DNA of 64,000 nt from Bacillota bacterium (lineage in GTDB: Bacteria; Bacillota; Clostridia; Oscillospirales; Ruminococcaceae), in NCBI GenBank assembly GCA_023391005.1, contig JAEWBS010000088.1, forward strand, positions 62,001-126,000, read 5' to 3'. Position numbers and translations under genes: made by a program. The notes beneath the pieces are model-generated. The model saw only the letters and a program-made list of their open reading frames with translations. It did not search any database and was not told where the DNA came from. Below are positions 8,108 to 17,217 of the stretch, one piece after another; the stretch's first letter is position 1, and every line of letters begins with the position of its first letter.

Positions 8108-9070
8108 GTGCCTATCAACATTGTTATACTGGATGGCCATCCTACAAACCCTGGCGATCTCGACTGGGCGGCGTTTGAAAAGCTGGGCAGACTTACGGTA
8201 TACGACCATACCCCACCGGAGGAGGTTGCCCGGCGCATCGGGGATGCCCAAGCGGTGCTCACCGGCAACCTGCCCATTACGCGGGAGACGATGGACGCCT
8301 GTCCCGCACTGAGGTATATCGGCATATTGGCAACGGGCTACGACATGGTGGATGTGGCTGCCGCGAGGAACCGAGGCATTGTGGTGGCTAATGTTCCCGC
8401 CTACAGCACCAATGCAGTGGGGCAGTTCGCAATCGCTCTGCTGCTGGAAATCTGCCATCAAATCGGCCACCATGACCGCGCGGTGCATCAGGGGCGGTGG
8501 GCGGCAAGCGCCAGCTGGTGCTTTTGGGATACCCCGCTGATAGAGCTGGCCGGTAAAACCATGGGAATTATCGGCTTTGGGCGTATTGGACAGACCACCG
8601 GCAGAATTGCCAAGGCCCTTGGCATGGATGTGATCGCTTGCGACGAGTACCCCACCGATTCCGGTCGGGAAATTGCCGAATATCTTCCCTTGGAGAATCT
8701 GCTTGCCCGGGCTGACGTGATTGGCCTGCACTGCCCGCTGATCCCCGCCACCCGCGGCATCATCAACCGACACACCATTGGGCGGATGAAGGACGGCGTC
8801 ATCCTGCTGAACAATTCCCGTGGGGACTTGATTGTGGAACAGGATCTTGCCGACGCGCTGAACACCGGCAAGGTCTATGCGGCGGGTCTGGATGTGGCGT
8901 CTATGGAACCGATCACAGCGGATAACCCCCTGCTGCACGCAAGAAACTGCATCATCACGCCCCATATTTCTTGGGCGACCCGGGAGAGCCGTCAGCGTCT
9001 ATTGGATGTGGCTGCCGAAAATATCAGGGCCTTTGTGCAGGGCGAGCCTATTCATGCTATAAACCTGTAA
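8108..9070 (+). CDS. D-2-hydroxyacid dehydrogenase (glycerate/hydroxypyruvate reductase-like)
   Basis: The 320-residue NAD(P)-dependent dehydrogenase starts at GTG behind AAAGGAGTGACTACAGA. The Rossmann motif GFGRIG is at about residues 156-161, and the catalytic triad is visible as Arg238 (NNSRGD), Glu267 (DVASMEP) and His286 (TPHISWAT). Sequence around the active site resembles the HprA-type glycerate dehydrogenase group. It is divergent from the GntR gene and near the AcnX operon, so it probably interconverts a 2-hydroxy acid and its keto acid in the same pathway. Substrate is inferred only as a class. Confidence 0.88.
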   Translation: MPINIVILDGHPTNPGDLDWAAFEKLGRLTVYDHTPPEEVARRIGDAQAVLTGNLPITRETMDACPALRYIGILATGYDMVDVAAARNRGIVVANVPAYSTNAVGQFAIALLLEICHQIGHHDRAVHQGRWAASASWCFWDTPLIELAGKTMGIIGFGRIGQTTGRIAKALGMDVIACDEYPTDSGREIAEYLPLENLLARADVIGLHCPLIPATRGIINRHTIGRMKDGVILLNNSRGDLIVEQDLADALNTGKVYAAGLDVASMEPITADNPLLHARNCIITPHISWATRESRQRLLDVAAENIRAFVQGEPIHAINL

Positions 9071-9560
9071 TAAACCACAATGGGAAGATGCCGTCAAATC
9101 TACTTTATGAAAGTACTTTCCTCACATTCCTCCGCCGGTTTACCTTGCCCGTGGTCGTGAAAAAACCTTCTTTCACCGCACCTTAAGAATTTCTGTATTT
9201 TACACATGGCGATTTTCTGTGATACGCTGCTGCCATAGCCAACGCTCGGCACGCTTTTGACTGATAAGACCCCCAAAACAACACCATAGTTTTTCTCTAG
9301 GGTGAAGGGGCAGTGCCCTTGAGCGCCCGCTCGAAGAAAGGTAGAGGCAGCGGAAATCCCGCTGCCTCTACCTCTTATAGTTACCGGCCTCGGGCCGAGT
9401 CGTCAAACGTGCGCTTGGTGGTTGTGCTCTGCGGCATTCTTTGCCGACTTCACGCCGATGCCGGAATTGTCATGGATGTACGTCCGGTTAGGCGTTTAGG
9501 AAATATAATTGTCAAATTTTGTTCCTCGTGATATGATTGTTATAAATTGGAGGTGACATA
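9071..9560. repeat. Gene-free interval with a perfect 14-bp inverted repeat
   Basis: No credible gene is seen in this stretch. At 9340-9372, GGTAGAGGCAGCGG pairs perfectly with CCGCTGCCTCTACC around five bases. On the minus strand it is followed by TTTCTTC, like a terminator, yet no minus-strand gene ends here. A smaller imperfect palindrome (TTGAGCG/CGCTCGAA) lies just before it. The stretch may be a remnant edge of the restriction-modification insertion. Confidence 0.5.
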
Positions 9561-10760
9561 ATGCTGGCGATGACAGATACGCCCATAGAACAATTCTTGC
9601 CATTGTTTGCACAGGCCGGCGTTGCGGTCTCGTTTTTAGTCCCTACCCCCAACGGTTATCAAAAATCGATTATGGATGCGACAGCACCCGTGCGCGATTT
9701 GCTTTTGAAATCCAATGTGCACGATTATGAAGCGCAACGTCAAGGGCCGGACGCCAAGGCCGTGATACCCGCTCATTTTGTCAATAATAACTTTTTGACG
9801 GATACTTTTGCATCTCTATATCGTCCGATTACAAAGCAGGGCGATCCGCGCATTTGGTTTCAGAATCTGAAGCGATATTGCGCGCCGCGCAATTTGCTCG
9901 CCTTAATTATCATAAAGGGCGAAATTTATGTTTACAATCTGTCCGACGCAGCTATTTCCGGCTCGCTTCTTCACGGCGGCTTTGCATATGATGTTTTGCA
10001 AAAGGCCGCCTACGATGAAAATACCGTTGCAAACGAATTGCTGGATAAGCTTCGCAATATTCATAATCAGGGATTTTTGCGTTCCATTACCCCCGGCGAT
10101 CCGGGCGTCGGTGACACTCTGGAGCATGCACTGGGCATAGCAAGGAATCCTAACCGATCGCCAGACTATCGCGGTATAGAACTCAAGGCAACCCGATTGA
10201 CACGAAACGGTGTGCGGCGGGCAACAACAAGACAGACATTGTTTACGAAGGTTCCCAATTTTGGAAAGACATATAATGAAATTGCAGAGGCTTTCGGCAA
10301 ATGGCAAATACCGCGTGGTGAAACGGTTGAGCGTTTCCAGCTTTATGATACATTTAAATCATCAAGGCCAAACGCATACGGGTTATTGCTCGCTGTAGAT
10401 GAAAATAATGACCAACTGAAAATGCTGTCTCAAGGGACTGCCGCCAGATCGTTTGTTTCTGGTTGGGATTTGCAGGCCTTGCGGGATGCGCTGCTTGAAA
10501 AGCATCGTGAAACCTTTTGGGTGAAAGCGGTATCGGAAACGAGAGATGGGGTGGAGTATTTTCGGTATGATAAGGTATTCCATACAAGGGGCCCAAACGT
10601 CAGTCTTCTGGCGCCATTGTTTGCCACAGACAAAATTACCCTTGACTTAGCGGCGCATATCAAGTCAAATGGCGCTTGGCGCAACCATGGAATGCTCTTT
10701 AAAATGTTCCCGCAGGATTTGCCAATGCTTTTTGGCGATCCAATCGAATACGATCTATAA
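9561..10760 (+). CDS. MvaI/BcnI-family type II restriction endonuclease
   Basis: The 399-residue protein resembles the MvaI/BcnI restriction endonuclease family, in the section from GDPGVGDTLEHALGIARN through PDYRGIELKATR. There an Asp and the ExK pair (about residues 200-208) form the PD-(D/E)XK-type metal site. MvaI cuts CCWGG and BcnI CCSGG, so a CC(N)GG target is plausible, not shown. The N-terminal 180 residues may be an extra binding or dimerisation region, since classic MvaI is shorter. The start follows TTGGAGGTGACATA. The convergent methyltransferase ends 37 bases past its stop, forming a complete system. Confidence 0.75.
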   Translation: MLAMTDTPIEQFLPLFAQAGVAVSFLVPTPNGYQKSIMDATAPVRDLLLKSNVHDYEAQRQGPDAKAVIPAHFVNNNFLTDTFASLYRPITKQGDPRIWFQNLKRYCAPRNLLALIIIKGEIYVYNLSDAAISGSLLHGGFAYDVLQKAAYDENTVANELLDKLRNIHNQGFLRSITPGDPGVGDTLEHALGIARNPNRSPDYRGIELKATRLTRNGVRRATTRQTLFTKVPNFGKTYNEIAEAFGKWQIPRGETVERFQLYDTFKSSRPNAYGLLLAVDENNDQLKMLSQGTAARSFVSGWDLQALRDALLEKHRETFWVKAVSETRDGVEYFRYDKVFHTRGPNVSLLAPLFATDKITLDLAAHIKSNGAWRNHGMLFKMFPQDLPMLFGDPIEYDL

Positions 10761-10762
10761 AC

Positions 10763-10796
10763 AGCAATGCAGCCGTTTTCTATCGGCTGCATTGCT
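10763..10796. terminator. Shared terminator between the nuclease and methyltransferase genes
   Basis: AGCAATGCAGCCG (10763-10775) pairs perfectly with CGGCTGCATTGCT (10784-10796) around an 8-base T-rich loop, followed by ATTATTT on the plus strand. It lies exactly between the convergent genes and can serve both. Confidence 0.8.
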
Positions 10797-10797
10797 A

Positions 10798-12822
10798 TTA
10801 TTTAATCTTCTTTAAGATTTCCAGTGCTATAGCATGTGCCATGAGGGGGGGAACTGCGTTCCCTACCTGCGTATACTGCGGCGTTTCTAATTTTCGACGT
10901 TCACCACCGGTGGTTCGTTTTCCTTGGAATACAAAGCTGTCGTCAAAGGACTGAAGCCGTGCCATCTCACGCACAGTCAGGGATCTGTCCGCACCGTAGT
11001 GCGCAAAATCATCCCCAATAGTTACAATTGTGGTGCTGGGCTTGTCTGCAAAAAGACAGGAGTAGTTTCGTTTATTTGTACCCGTCAGCAGACTATTGTC
11101 AGGTTCTTTTTCTTTTGCCACAGTGTAACTGCCGTATTTGCGGATAAGCGCGTATCTTTTTTGAACATCGGAATTATGATTTGATGTCTCATGGTTGGCG
11201 AGTTCAGAGATTTCGCGCGGTGAATCAGCCATTTCTTCAGCAGAATTGGCCGCCGTGTAAATTGGTGAAAATGCTGGGAACCGCGCAGGATTTAGTCGGC
11301 CTTGGCGGCTCCATTCAGCGTATGTTTTTGCTTCGGCATAACGGCCGGTTCCCTCAGGCTGCTTTTTACCCTGAATGTTTCGCTGTATATTCCCAGCGCT
11401 GCTAGCACGGAATTTTTGATAATACGTTGCATCGTAGCTGAGTGCCTTCACACCAATTCCAATAAAGTTCAAGTCACCAATAGCCTCCGCCACGCACACC
11501 TTTTCGTTGTCAGAAACAGTAGCAGGGATCTGGTTAATCAATTCTTGATCGTTACGGCAGCCAATGAATACCACGCGTTGACGATTCTGCGGAACACCAT
11601 AATCAGAAGCATTTAATAGCATTGGGGAGGCAACACGGTAAAGCTGTGTTCGGTGAATCATTTCATTCAACTTTGAAAATGCAGGTGTTGATAAATTGGG
11701 CTTAACGATACCAACCATGCGATGAATGGTATCCATCGTGTTTCCGCATAAAACCTCAATTGCAAGCTTAGTCTTAATTAACGCCTCTTGTATTTGGGGG
11801 TCTACAACGCGGGCAAGCAATGAATCAAGCGCGTTATTGCAAATTTCAATAATTTCTGCGGCTTCAAGGTAATCTGTAATTTTATCAAACCGGTCCTTAT
11901 AAACGCTGCGATTTAAATGGCTTTCGTTGATACATACCTTCAGCTTTCTTGAAATGACGTCTAAGTCTTGCTGTGCTTTGAGCAAATTTAGCGCTTGACG
12001 CACAATGTTACGATCATCTTCACTGATTGCTTTGTTATTGCGAAACGCACTCACGAAGCGTTCCTCTACCTTGTTGAGGTAAGAGCAAAGCTCAGAGCTA
12101 TCTATAGTGTTTTTTTCTGTTAAAATGGATTGCAATAGGAACTTCTTTTCAGATTCTGTATACTTTCCACACGCTATTTTTTTAAGAATAGAGAGATAAT
12201 CTTTTCTGCGAGCATCGGCTGCATCGTGCTGTAAAATCATAATTTTCAGCTTATCGAGAGCAAGCTGGAACTCAAAACCTTTATCAGTAGGTATACCGGC
12301 AAGGTGATGCTTTTCAGAAAGAAAATCGTAAAGGCTTTTTAGGTGTTCATAGTCTATAATATTTCTTATTTCACTTAAAATGCGATCTTTGATTTTGCCG
12401 TGATCCTTAGTTAATATGCCCGAGACATTCTCCATAACAAAGTATTTAGGCTTTATGATTGAAATAACGTGTAAGTAATAGGCGAACAAATCATCTTTCT
12501 TGTCATTTTTTCTCCGCTCTCCTGCCAAACTAAACGATTGGCAAGGGGGGCCCCCTACGAGCACATCCACTTTGGTTTGTCCATATTTTTGTTCTATTAC
12601 AGCGCATAACGTCTCAATATAGTCAGAATCGGTAATGTCTTTTGTCAAAAACTCAGCAGGCAAACCCAGCTGCTCGTTGTATCGAATACGATGGGTTACC
12701 TCGCAGGTTGGATTGATATCTCCGGCCAGCAAAAAGTCATAATAAGCGCCGTTATATTCCGCCTGCAAAAAGCCCTCACTAAATCCGCCCGCGCCGGCAA
12801 ATAGATCAATAAAGGTTGGCAA
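10798..12822 (-). CDS. DNA (cytosine-5)-methyltransferase with a large internal insertion
   Basis: The 674-residue protein starts at TTG behind GAGGAGGTGTATTAA. It has motif I FIDLFAGAGGFSEGF (residues 4-18), motif IV GGPPCQSFS with catalytic Cys94, motif VI ENV (131-133), motif VIII-like QNRQRVVFIG (about 415) and motif X GNAVPPL near the end. Between motif VI and motif VIII lies an unusually long helical insertion of roughly 270 residues; C5 methyltransferases are often 330-450 residues in all. It should protect the host from the adjacent nuclease by m5C methylation of the same site. By contrast the known MvaI partner makes N4-methylcytosine, so this pairing is a different combination. Confidence 0.88.
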   Translation of the reverse strand: MPTFIDLFAGAGGFSEGFLQAEYNGAYYDFLLAGDINPTCEVTHRIRYNEQLGLPAEFLTKDITDSDYIETLCAVIEQKYGQTKVDVLVGGPPCQSFSLAGERRKNDKKDDLFAYYLHVISIIKPKYFVMENVSGILTKDHGKIKDRILSEIRNIIDYEHLKSLYDFLSEKHHLAGIPTDKGFEFQLALDKLKIMILQHDAADARRKDYLSILKKIACGKYTESEKKFLLQSILTEKNTIDSSELCSYLNKVEERFVSAFRNNKAISEDDRNIVRQALNLLKAQQDLDVISRKLKVCINESHLNRSVYKDRFDKITDYLEAAEIIEICNNALDSLLARVVDPQIQEALIKTKLAIEVLCGNTMDTIHRMVGIVKPNLSTPAFSKLNEMIHRTQLYRVASPMLLNASDYGVPQNRQRVVFIGCRNDQELINQIPATVSDNEKVCVAEAIGDLNFIGIGVKALSYDATYYQKFRASSAGNIQRNIQGKKQPEGTGRYAEAKTYAEWSRQGRLNPARFPAFSPIYTAANSAEEMADSPREISELANHETSNHNSDVQKRYALIRKYGSYTVAKEKEPDNSLLTGTNKRNYSCLFADKPSTTIVTIGDDFAHYGADRSLTVREMARLQSFDDSFVFQGKRTTGGERRKLETPQYTQVGNAVPPLMAHAIALEILKKIK

Positions 12823-13015
12823 TTAATACACCTCCTCATAATGCTGATGGTAGCATATATGAATCAAAAAGTCCAGGCCTCATTATAACATGGCGATCGT
12901 AAAAAGTCCAGGGGGTGTTTTTCTTCCAATTATAAGCAAGCTTTGATGATTCCTTTTTACGTTTTTAAAGGTTATAATTGAATATAAAATATTGCATGCT
13001 GTGGAGGTGAAAAAA

Positions 13016-13528
13016 TTGGATTGTGAAATACGTCCATGGAAATTAGAAGATGCGCCATACCTTGCCGAAGCCTTATGCAACATCAAAATTCACAACAATC
13101 TGCGTGATGGATTGCCTTTTCCCTATACGATTGATGATGCTAAGGAGTTTATAAGAGCAATGCTGAATGCTGATAAAGGCAAAATATACGCATTTGCCAT
13201 AACCATTGACGATAGGGTGATTGGGAGTATCGGAGTTTTTCGCAAGGATAATATACATTTCAGGACTGCTGAGATGGGGTATTATATAGCCGAACCATAC
13301 TGGGGGCAAGGATTTGGAACAAGTGCTGTTAAGCAGGTATGCCGCCTGATCTTTAAAACAACAGATATTATTAGAATTTTTGCTGAGCCTTTCTCTCATA
13401 ATACTGCTTCCTGCCGCATTCTTGAAAAAGCCGGTTTTGCTTTTGAAGGTACATTGAGGAAAAATGCCGTTAAAAACGGAGCGATCATTGATATGAAAAT
13501 GTACTCATTCGTTAAAGAATGGGCTTAA
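13016..13528 (+). CDS. GNAT acetyltransferase, RimJ/RimL type
   Basis: The 170-residue protein carries a GNAT fold: CEIRPWKLEDAPYLAEAL at the start, the acetyl-CoA loop region AEPYWGQGFGTSAVKQVCRL and the C-terminal NTASCRILEKAGFAFEGTLR typical of RimJ/RimL enzymes. TTG at 13016 is chosen because GGAGGTG sits six bases before it; the in-frame ATG at 12992 lies upstream of that site. The target amine, protein N-terminus or small molecule, cannot be told. It is a monocistronic gene with its own terminator at 13592-13633. Confidence 0.85.
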   Translation: MDCEIRPWKLEDAPYLAEALCNIKIHNNLRDGLPFPYTIDDAKEFIRAMLNADKGKIYAFAITIDDRVIGSIGVFRKDNIHFRTAEMGYYIAEPYWGQGFGTSAVKQVCRLIFKTTDIIRIFAEPFSHNTASCRILEKAGFAFEGTLRKNAVKNGAIIDMKMYSFVKEWA

Positions 13529-13591
13529 CGCAACCTCAGATTATTAAGTGATCCCTATCTATCGTATAAATCTTTTTTACACGATTACTCC

Positions 13592-13633
13592 AAAAAAGAC
13601 ATAACTTTCCGCCAAGGGAAGTTATGTCTTTTT
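13592..13633 (+). terminator. Terminator after the acetyltransferase gene
   Basis: AAAAAGACATAACTT pairs with AAGTTATGTCTTTTT around a short loop and ends in a T-run. From here to 13907 no gene or other structure is visible. Confidence 0.85.
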
Positions 13634-13907
13634 ATTTGTGAAAGCGGTATGACGGATTAGCGTTATTGTATCAAACAGGAACCTTACATACGCGATGGTA
13701 TCGCAGTGATTTACGATATAAAATCATCTGTTCTATGGGTTGGGTGGGGATTTCTGCTTATAATATGCAATCAGATAAATCGTCATCTGTCGATAGAGGG
13801 GGCTGTCGATAATTAAAAATTTAGAACCGCAGTCCGGCTTATTTTCTACGATAATATCCCTCCGTCACGGAAAGTAAAATCTATTGCGGCGTTCCGTAAA
13901 TATATCT

Positions 13908-14963
13908 TCAGGTATTGGCATCCGCAGCAACATATTCCGTATATCGCCCCCGGCCGATCATTTTGATTGAGCCTTGCTTCTTTAAGATGGAAAGCGACAG
14001 CTCAATACTGCTTTCACTAATATGAGGGGCACACTCCATAATTCGTTTTTTTGTCAGTGGCTCTTTATAAAACGCCAAAATGTTCCCCACAATCTTGGCG
14101 GCAGAAGTCTGAGGATCAGCCAGAGATTCCACCCAAAGGCTAAAAAACTCATATGCCTCGGTAGAAAATTCCATCCATAAATCGAAAAAGTATTGATAGT
14201 TGTTTTTCTCCTCATGCCATCCGTTTAGCCTCTCGGCAATGGTCATATACATTCTGCGTTTGAGCAAAAAGCTCAGCGCAATGGCACCCAAAATATCGTA
14301 CCCCGCCCATTGCATCAAATAACAGATGATCAGCCTGTTGATTTCATAAAATCCCCTGTCAAATGGTTGAATGGCGGCAAAGTCGGTGATAAATATCGAC
14401 ATGATAAACAGGGGATTGATTTCTCCTTTTTCAATGATAGCGCTATACTCCCGGCAAATGGCTGTCAGCAATTCCGGGATCTCTTCAGGCGGAGGCGGGG
14501 TAAACGAATGCTTTGCGTCACCATTACTTTGCATCAGCAGACGCACCTGAGATTTATCGTGCGTCCGCCATTGAGGCTGTGAGGGGCTGGCGTCGCCATA
14601 AAGAAAATGATTACTCAGGGCAATGATATCCTCTAGCATATTTTTATGCGAAAACCCATTTTTATAAATCAAGGACAGCGTCTGCGCATAGCGAAAAATA
14701 GAATCTTCCGTTTGATTTTGTGGCTCAGCCGTTCGCAGCGTAAGCTCCCGTACCCTATCGAAGGAAATAGGGATACCGCTGCTTTTGCAGCCTTCATTGA
14801 CGGCATGCAAAAGCGAATTGTTGGCTATGGTTTCTAATGTATCCGGCGCTGTCAGCTTTAACACACGCTTCTGGCCGCTAAACCCTTGTAGCAGCCCAAC
14901 CTGATTGGCGGAGCGTTGGGTAAGCAATTGGTCGGCTTCTCTTTTATAATCAAAATTTCTCAT
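13908..14963 (-). CDS. Fic-domain protein with degenerate active-site motif
   Basis: The 351-residue protein has the layout of a Fic family member: an N-terminal helical region, the flap-preceding FTPPPPEEIPELL (about 155-167), a core with DFAAIQPF and a C-terminal winged-helix region after 290. The catalytic motif, normally HPFxxGNGRxxR, reads Q199-PFDRGFYEINR: the His is Gln and the GNGR loop is replaced, leaving only the last Arg. AMP transfer is therefore unlikely. The reading frame is intact, so the protein is probably retained for another role such as binding or regulation. The upstream and downstream genes give no partner. Confidence 0.8.
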   Translation of the reverse strand: MRNFDYKREADQLLTQRSANQVGLLQGFSGQKRVLKLTAPDTLETIANNSLLHAVNEGCKSSGIPISFDRVRELTLRTAEPQNQTEDSIFRYAQTLSLIYKNGFSHKNMLEDIIALSNHFLYGDASPSQPQWRTHDKSQVRLLMQSNGDAKHSFTPPPPEEIPELLTAICREYSAIIEKGEINPLFIMSIFITDFAAIQPFDRGFYEINRLIICYLMQWAGYDILGAIALSFLLKRRMYMTIAERLNGWHEEKNNYQYFFDLWMEFSTEAYEFFSLWVESLADPQTSAAKIVGNILAFYKEPLTKKRIMECAPHISESSIELSLSILKKQGSIKMIGRGRYTEYVAADANT

Positions 14964-15198
14964 TATTTAACACTCCATCGGCCTTTTCTAATCTCATTTT
15001 AATGGAAAGACATGATAAATAAAATGCTGTCCGCTCTTTTTATTGTTTTACGGAAAGTAACATAATGGAAAAGGGCGTTTCTTGTATGATATTAGCTAAA
15101 TTGGCAACGTAAAAACGGTAATTGGCGTAGCTTATCAATTTCTATATCGAAATGGCGCTATAATAAATAACACCATATTATACATGGAGGGACTGTCA

Positions 15199-15398
15199 AT
15201 GTTTGAGTACAAAACAGAAATTCTAATGACAGGCGTCAAGTGGCTTTCGGACAAGGCGAATGATGCGGATGTGACTGCCTTAGATCATTAATTAATGAGC
15301 GGGCGTCAGAGGGTTGGGAACTTGTCACGTATTCTTATATGGGAACCTCTGTCCAAGTTCGTGGCGCCACTCTAATTACATTCAGAAAGCAAAAGTAA
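15199..15398 (+). pseudogene. DUF4177-like small protein broken by a frameshift
   Basis: ATG at 15199 follows GGAGG and reads FEYKTEILMTGVKWLSDKAN before stopping at 15289. From 15288 the -1 frame continues as LINERASEGWELVTYSYMG and ends at 15396-15398. The joined product of about 66 residues fits the DUF4177 pattern (aromatic-rich start, then EGWELV). A single one-base slip at about 15288 destroys the frame. It is recently inactivated, programmed or misassembled; nothing resembling a slippery heptamer is seen, so loss is the likelier reading. Confidence 0.65.
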
Positions 15399-15491
15399 CG
15401 CAGTTTAAGTACGCACACTATTTACGAGGTTTTCCAAGGGACTCAAAACGCCTTTGGCGCGGCGCATGACCATATTTACAATCGTGCCTCT

Positions 15492-15640
15492 GACATATTA
15501 GAACAGATAGTGGGTCCGTCAAGGGGATATTCCACCTGCATAAACGGCGTGCCGATCCCATAGTGGCAAAGCCCAATCGGTTTCTTGATGATCTCGTACT
15601 CCAACAAAAAATCCACAGGCCTATCAAGCGCCCGATTCAC
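15492..15640 (-). pseudogene. Unrecognised remnant reading frame
   Basis: The minus strand between these points reads as sensible protein (for example EYEIIKKPIGLCHYGIGTPF) without a start codon or ribosome site, and is flanked by unrelated frames. I do not recognise the family. It abuts a truncated acetyltransferase, and both look like debris. Confidence 0.3.
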
Positions 15641-15845
15641 AGTTCAAGCAACGCGAAATGTGAAAGGCACCAATGGGGCAAGTGTTGGTCAGGGCGTAGC
15701 GTATGCGCTTCCGATTCCGTCCGAAGCTGAATTTATTGCGGTGCCAGCCGGCGATGGGGCGGGTGAGGGGATCTTTGGTGTATTCATATAGGCCCTCCGC
15801 GTCCGATTTTCTCCACGGGTGCAGCAGAAGCCGAGGCGTTCTCAA
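15624..15845 (-). pseudogene. Truncated GNAT acetyltransferase
   Basis: ATG at 15845 follows AAGGAACC and opens with MRTPRLLLHPWRKSDAEGLY, then EYTKDP, the classic start of a RimJ/RimL-like acetyltransferase. After about 35 residues (PIAGWHRN) the sense is lost, and the frame stops at 15624 without an acetyl-CoA loop. The rest of the gene is absent, so this is a 5' fragment and not a functional enzyme. Confidence 0.65.
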
Positions 15846-15869
15846 TGATTATGGGGTTCCTTCAGACCT

Positions 15870-16430
15870 TCACATGGGTTTTAAGTTTTGATTCAACCGT
15901 TCCAGCATCCATGTGAGGCGTTTTTCCCGGCCTATCTCTGTCTTTGCGTCCAGATATGCCCGTGTGTAAGTCTTTTTGACCGATGCTGACATGGCTTTAA
16001 AATTATGATAAGCCGGCTCATGTCCTTCCAATAAGCCGGACACCAAGGCGATTTGTTCTTCTGTTATGGCTGCGGCTTTAAGGGCGTTCCATTGGCCATT
16101 TTTCTTGGCGTCATGGATTTTGCTCCGACCGTGATCCGTCATCTTTCCCTGCTGCTCCAGTTGTTCGGCCAATGCTTTGTTTTTCTCGGACCACTTGCTG
16201 TTTTCCCGGCGGATCGAAAAATATTTCTTATATGTTTTATCATCCAAACTCTGCATCTGCCCGTCAATCCAGCCGAAACAAAGGGCTTCCTCCAGCACTT
16301 CGCCGGCTGTAAGCGTAACTGGCCCGCCTTTTTTACCGAAAATTAGCCATACGCCATCGCTGCTTGTACAATTCCTGGTAAGCCATGTGCGGAATACCGC
16401 CCGGTCAGGGAATTCTAAAATGTTATTCAT
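15870..16430 (-). CDS. YdeI/OmpD-associated family protein
   Basis: The 186-residue protein matches the YdeI family: an N-terminal domain with FRTWLTRNCTSSDGVWLIFG and LEEALCFGWIDGQ, then SIRRENSKWSEKNKALAEQL, and the C-terminal helical SVKKTYTRAYLDAKTEIGRE segment. Family members are linked to bacteriocin or peptide protection, but the biochemical activity is not established. It lies in a run of same-strand small accessory genes. The length is normal and the frame intact. Confidence 0.85.
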   Translation of the reverse strand: MNNILEFPDRAVFRTWLTRNCTSSDGVWLIFGKKGGPVTLTAGEVLEEALCFGWIDGQMQSLDDKTYKKYFSIRRENSKWSEKNKALAEQLEQQGKMTDHGRSKIHDAKKNGQWNALKAAAITEEQIALVSGLLEGHEPAYHNFKAMSASVKKTYTRAYLDAKTEIGREKRLTWMLERLNQNLKPM

Positions 16431-16460
16431 ATATACGTCCTCCCTTAATTAAAAGGCTGA

Positions 16461-16819
16461 TTAACCCATTTGCGCAGATAATACCCATGTAAACCCATAT
16501 TTATCAACCACCACACCACTCGACCCTACCATGGGGAGGTGGATTTGGCTGCAATGCGCCGACAATCGTGCCTTCCTCCGCAAGCGTGTCAAATGCCTGC
16601 GGCGCTTCTTGGATGCTTTCGCAGGATATATAGATGCTGATGACCGAGCTCTTTTGGACGGGCCAAATGGCATCCGCACCGCTGACGTCACCCGTTTCGG
16701 TGAGCATGACCGCGCGTCGACGTACCGGGCAAGCAAGGGGCTCCTGTCCAAACGCATGCGGATACAGCCGAAACGCTTCTTCACAATCTTCCGTAAAAGC
16801 TGAGATAGGGCATAATCAT
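16461..16819 (-). pseudogene. Decayed PhnB-like VOC protein, copy of 18954-19373
   Basis: The start MIMPYLSF and the end VVDKYGFTWVLSAQMG match the intact gene at 18954-19373, and the DNA in between is clearly homologous. This copy has an extra T in the TTTTACGG tract near the start, which throws the frame, and has lost about 55-60 bases between CGGTACG and GTCATGCTCACC. Two independent frame-breaking lesions make it a pseudogene. The duplication spans the gene and a few flanking bases on each side. Confidence 0.85.
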
Positions 16820-16889
16820 AAATAACCACTTTTCTATAATCTACATCATAACACAAAGCGGCCATTATATATGGTTTTCTCTACGCAAT

Positions 16890-17150
16890 TTAAGTTTGCT
16901 GCAGCGACTTGTAAAATGCTTTCAAGTCTGCTTTTGTGTCATCCGAAAGATGATGCCAACGCGTCCCTTGTATCGCGCCCTCCAAGGCGCATAATTTGTT
17001 GACACAGGCCTCATGATCCGCCTGTAATAGAATCCGGATAAAGGCTTCTTTGCTCCCGAGCTGTATCAATTCATCAATCGTATTGATTCCAGCTCTCTGT
17101 AAGTCGGAAGCGATCACTTTGCTGATATTCGGAAGGTCTGTTAAGCTCAT
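16890..17150 (-). CDS. TfoX C-terminal domain protein
   Basis: The 86-residue protein corresponds to the C-terminal domain of TfoX/Sxy, a helix-hairpin-helix-like module: LPNISKVIASDLQRAGINTI, DELIQLGSKEAF and LCALEGAIQGTRWHHL. It lacks the N-terminal TfoX domain, as many stand-alone Firmicute homologues do. TfoX regulates competence in gamma-proteobacteria, but here no competence gene is near and the role is unknown. Confidence 0.85.
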   Translation of the reverse strand: MSLTDLPNISKVIASDLQRAGINTIDELIQLGSKEAFIRILLQADHEACVNKLCALEGAIQGTRWHHLSDDTKADLKAFYKSLQQT

Positions 17151-17217
17151 TTTTGCTCATGGCTCCTTTCGCTGATTCACCTTTTGCCGCCAAGGATAAT
17201 TAAGAAAAAACTTACTG

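Noticed and set aside
9313..9531. Small plus-strand frame before the restriction endonuclease gene
   Set aside because: It runs through a perfect inverted repeat, has no ribosome site and resembles no family.
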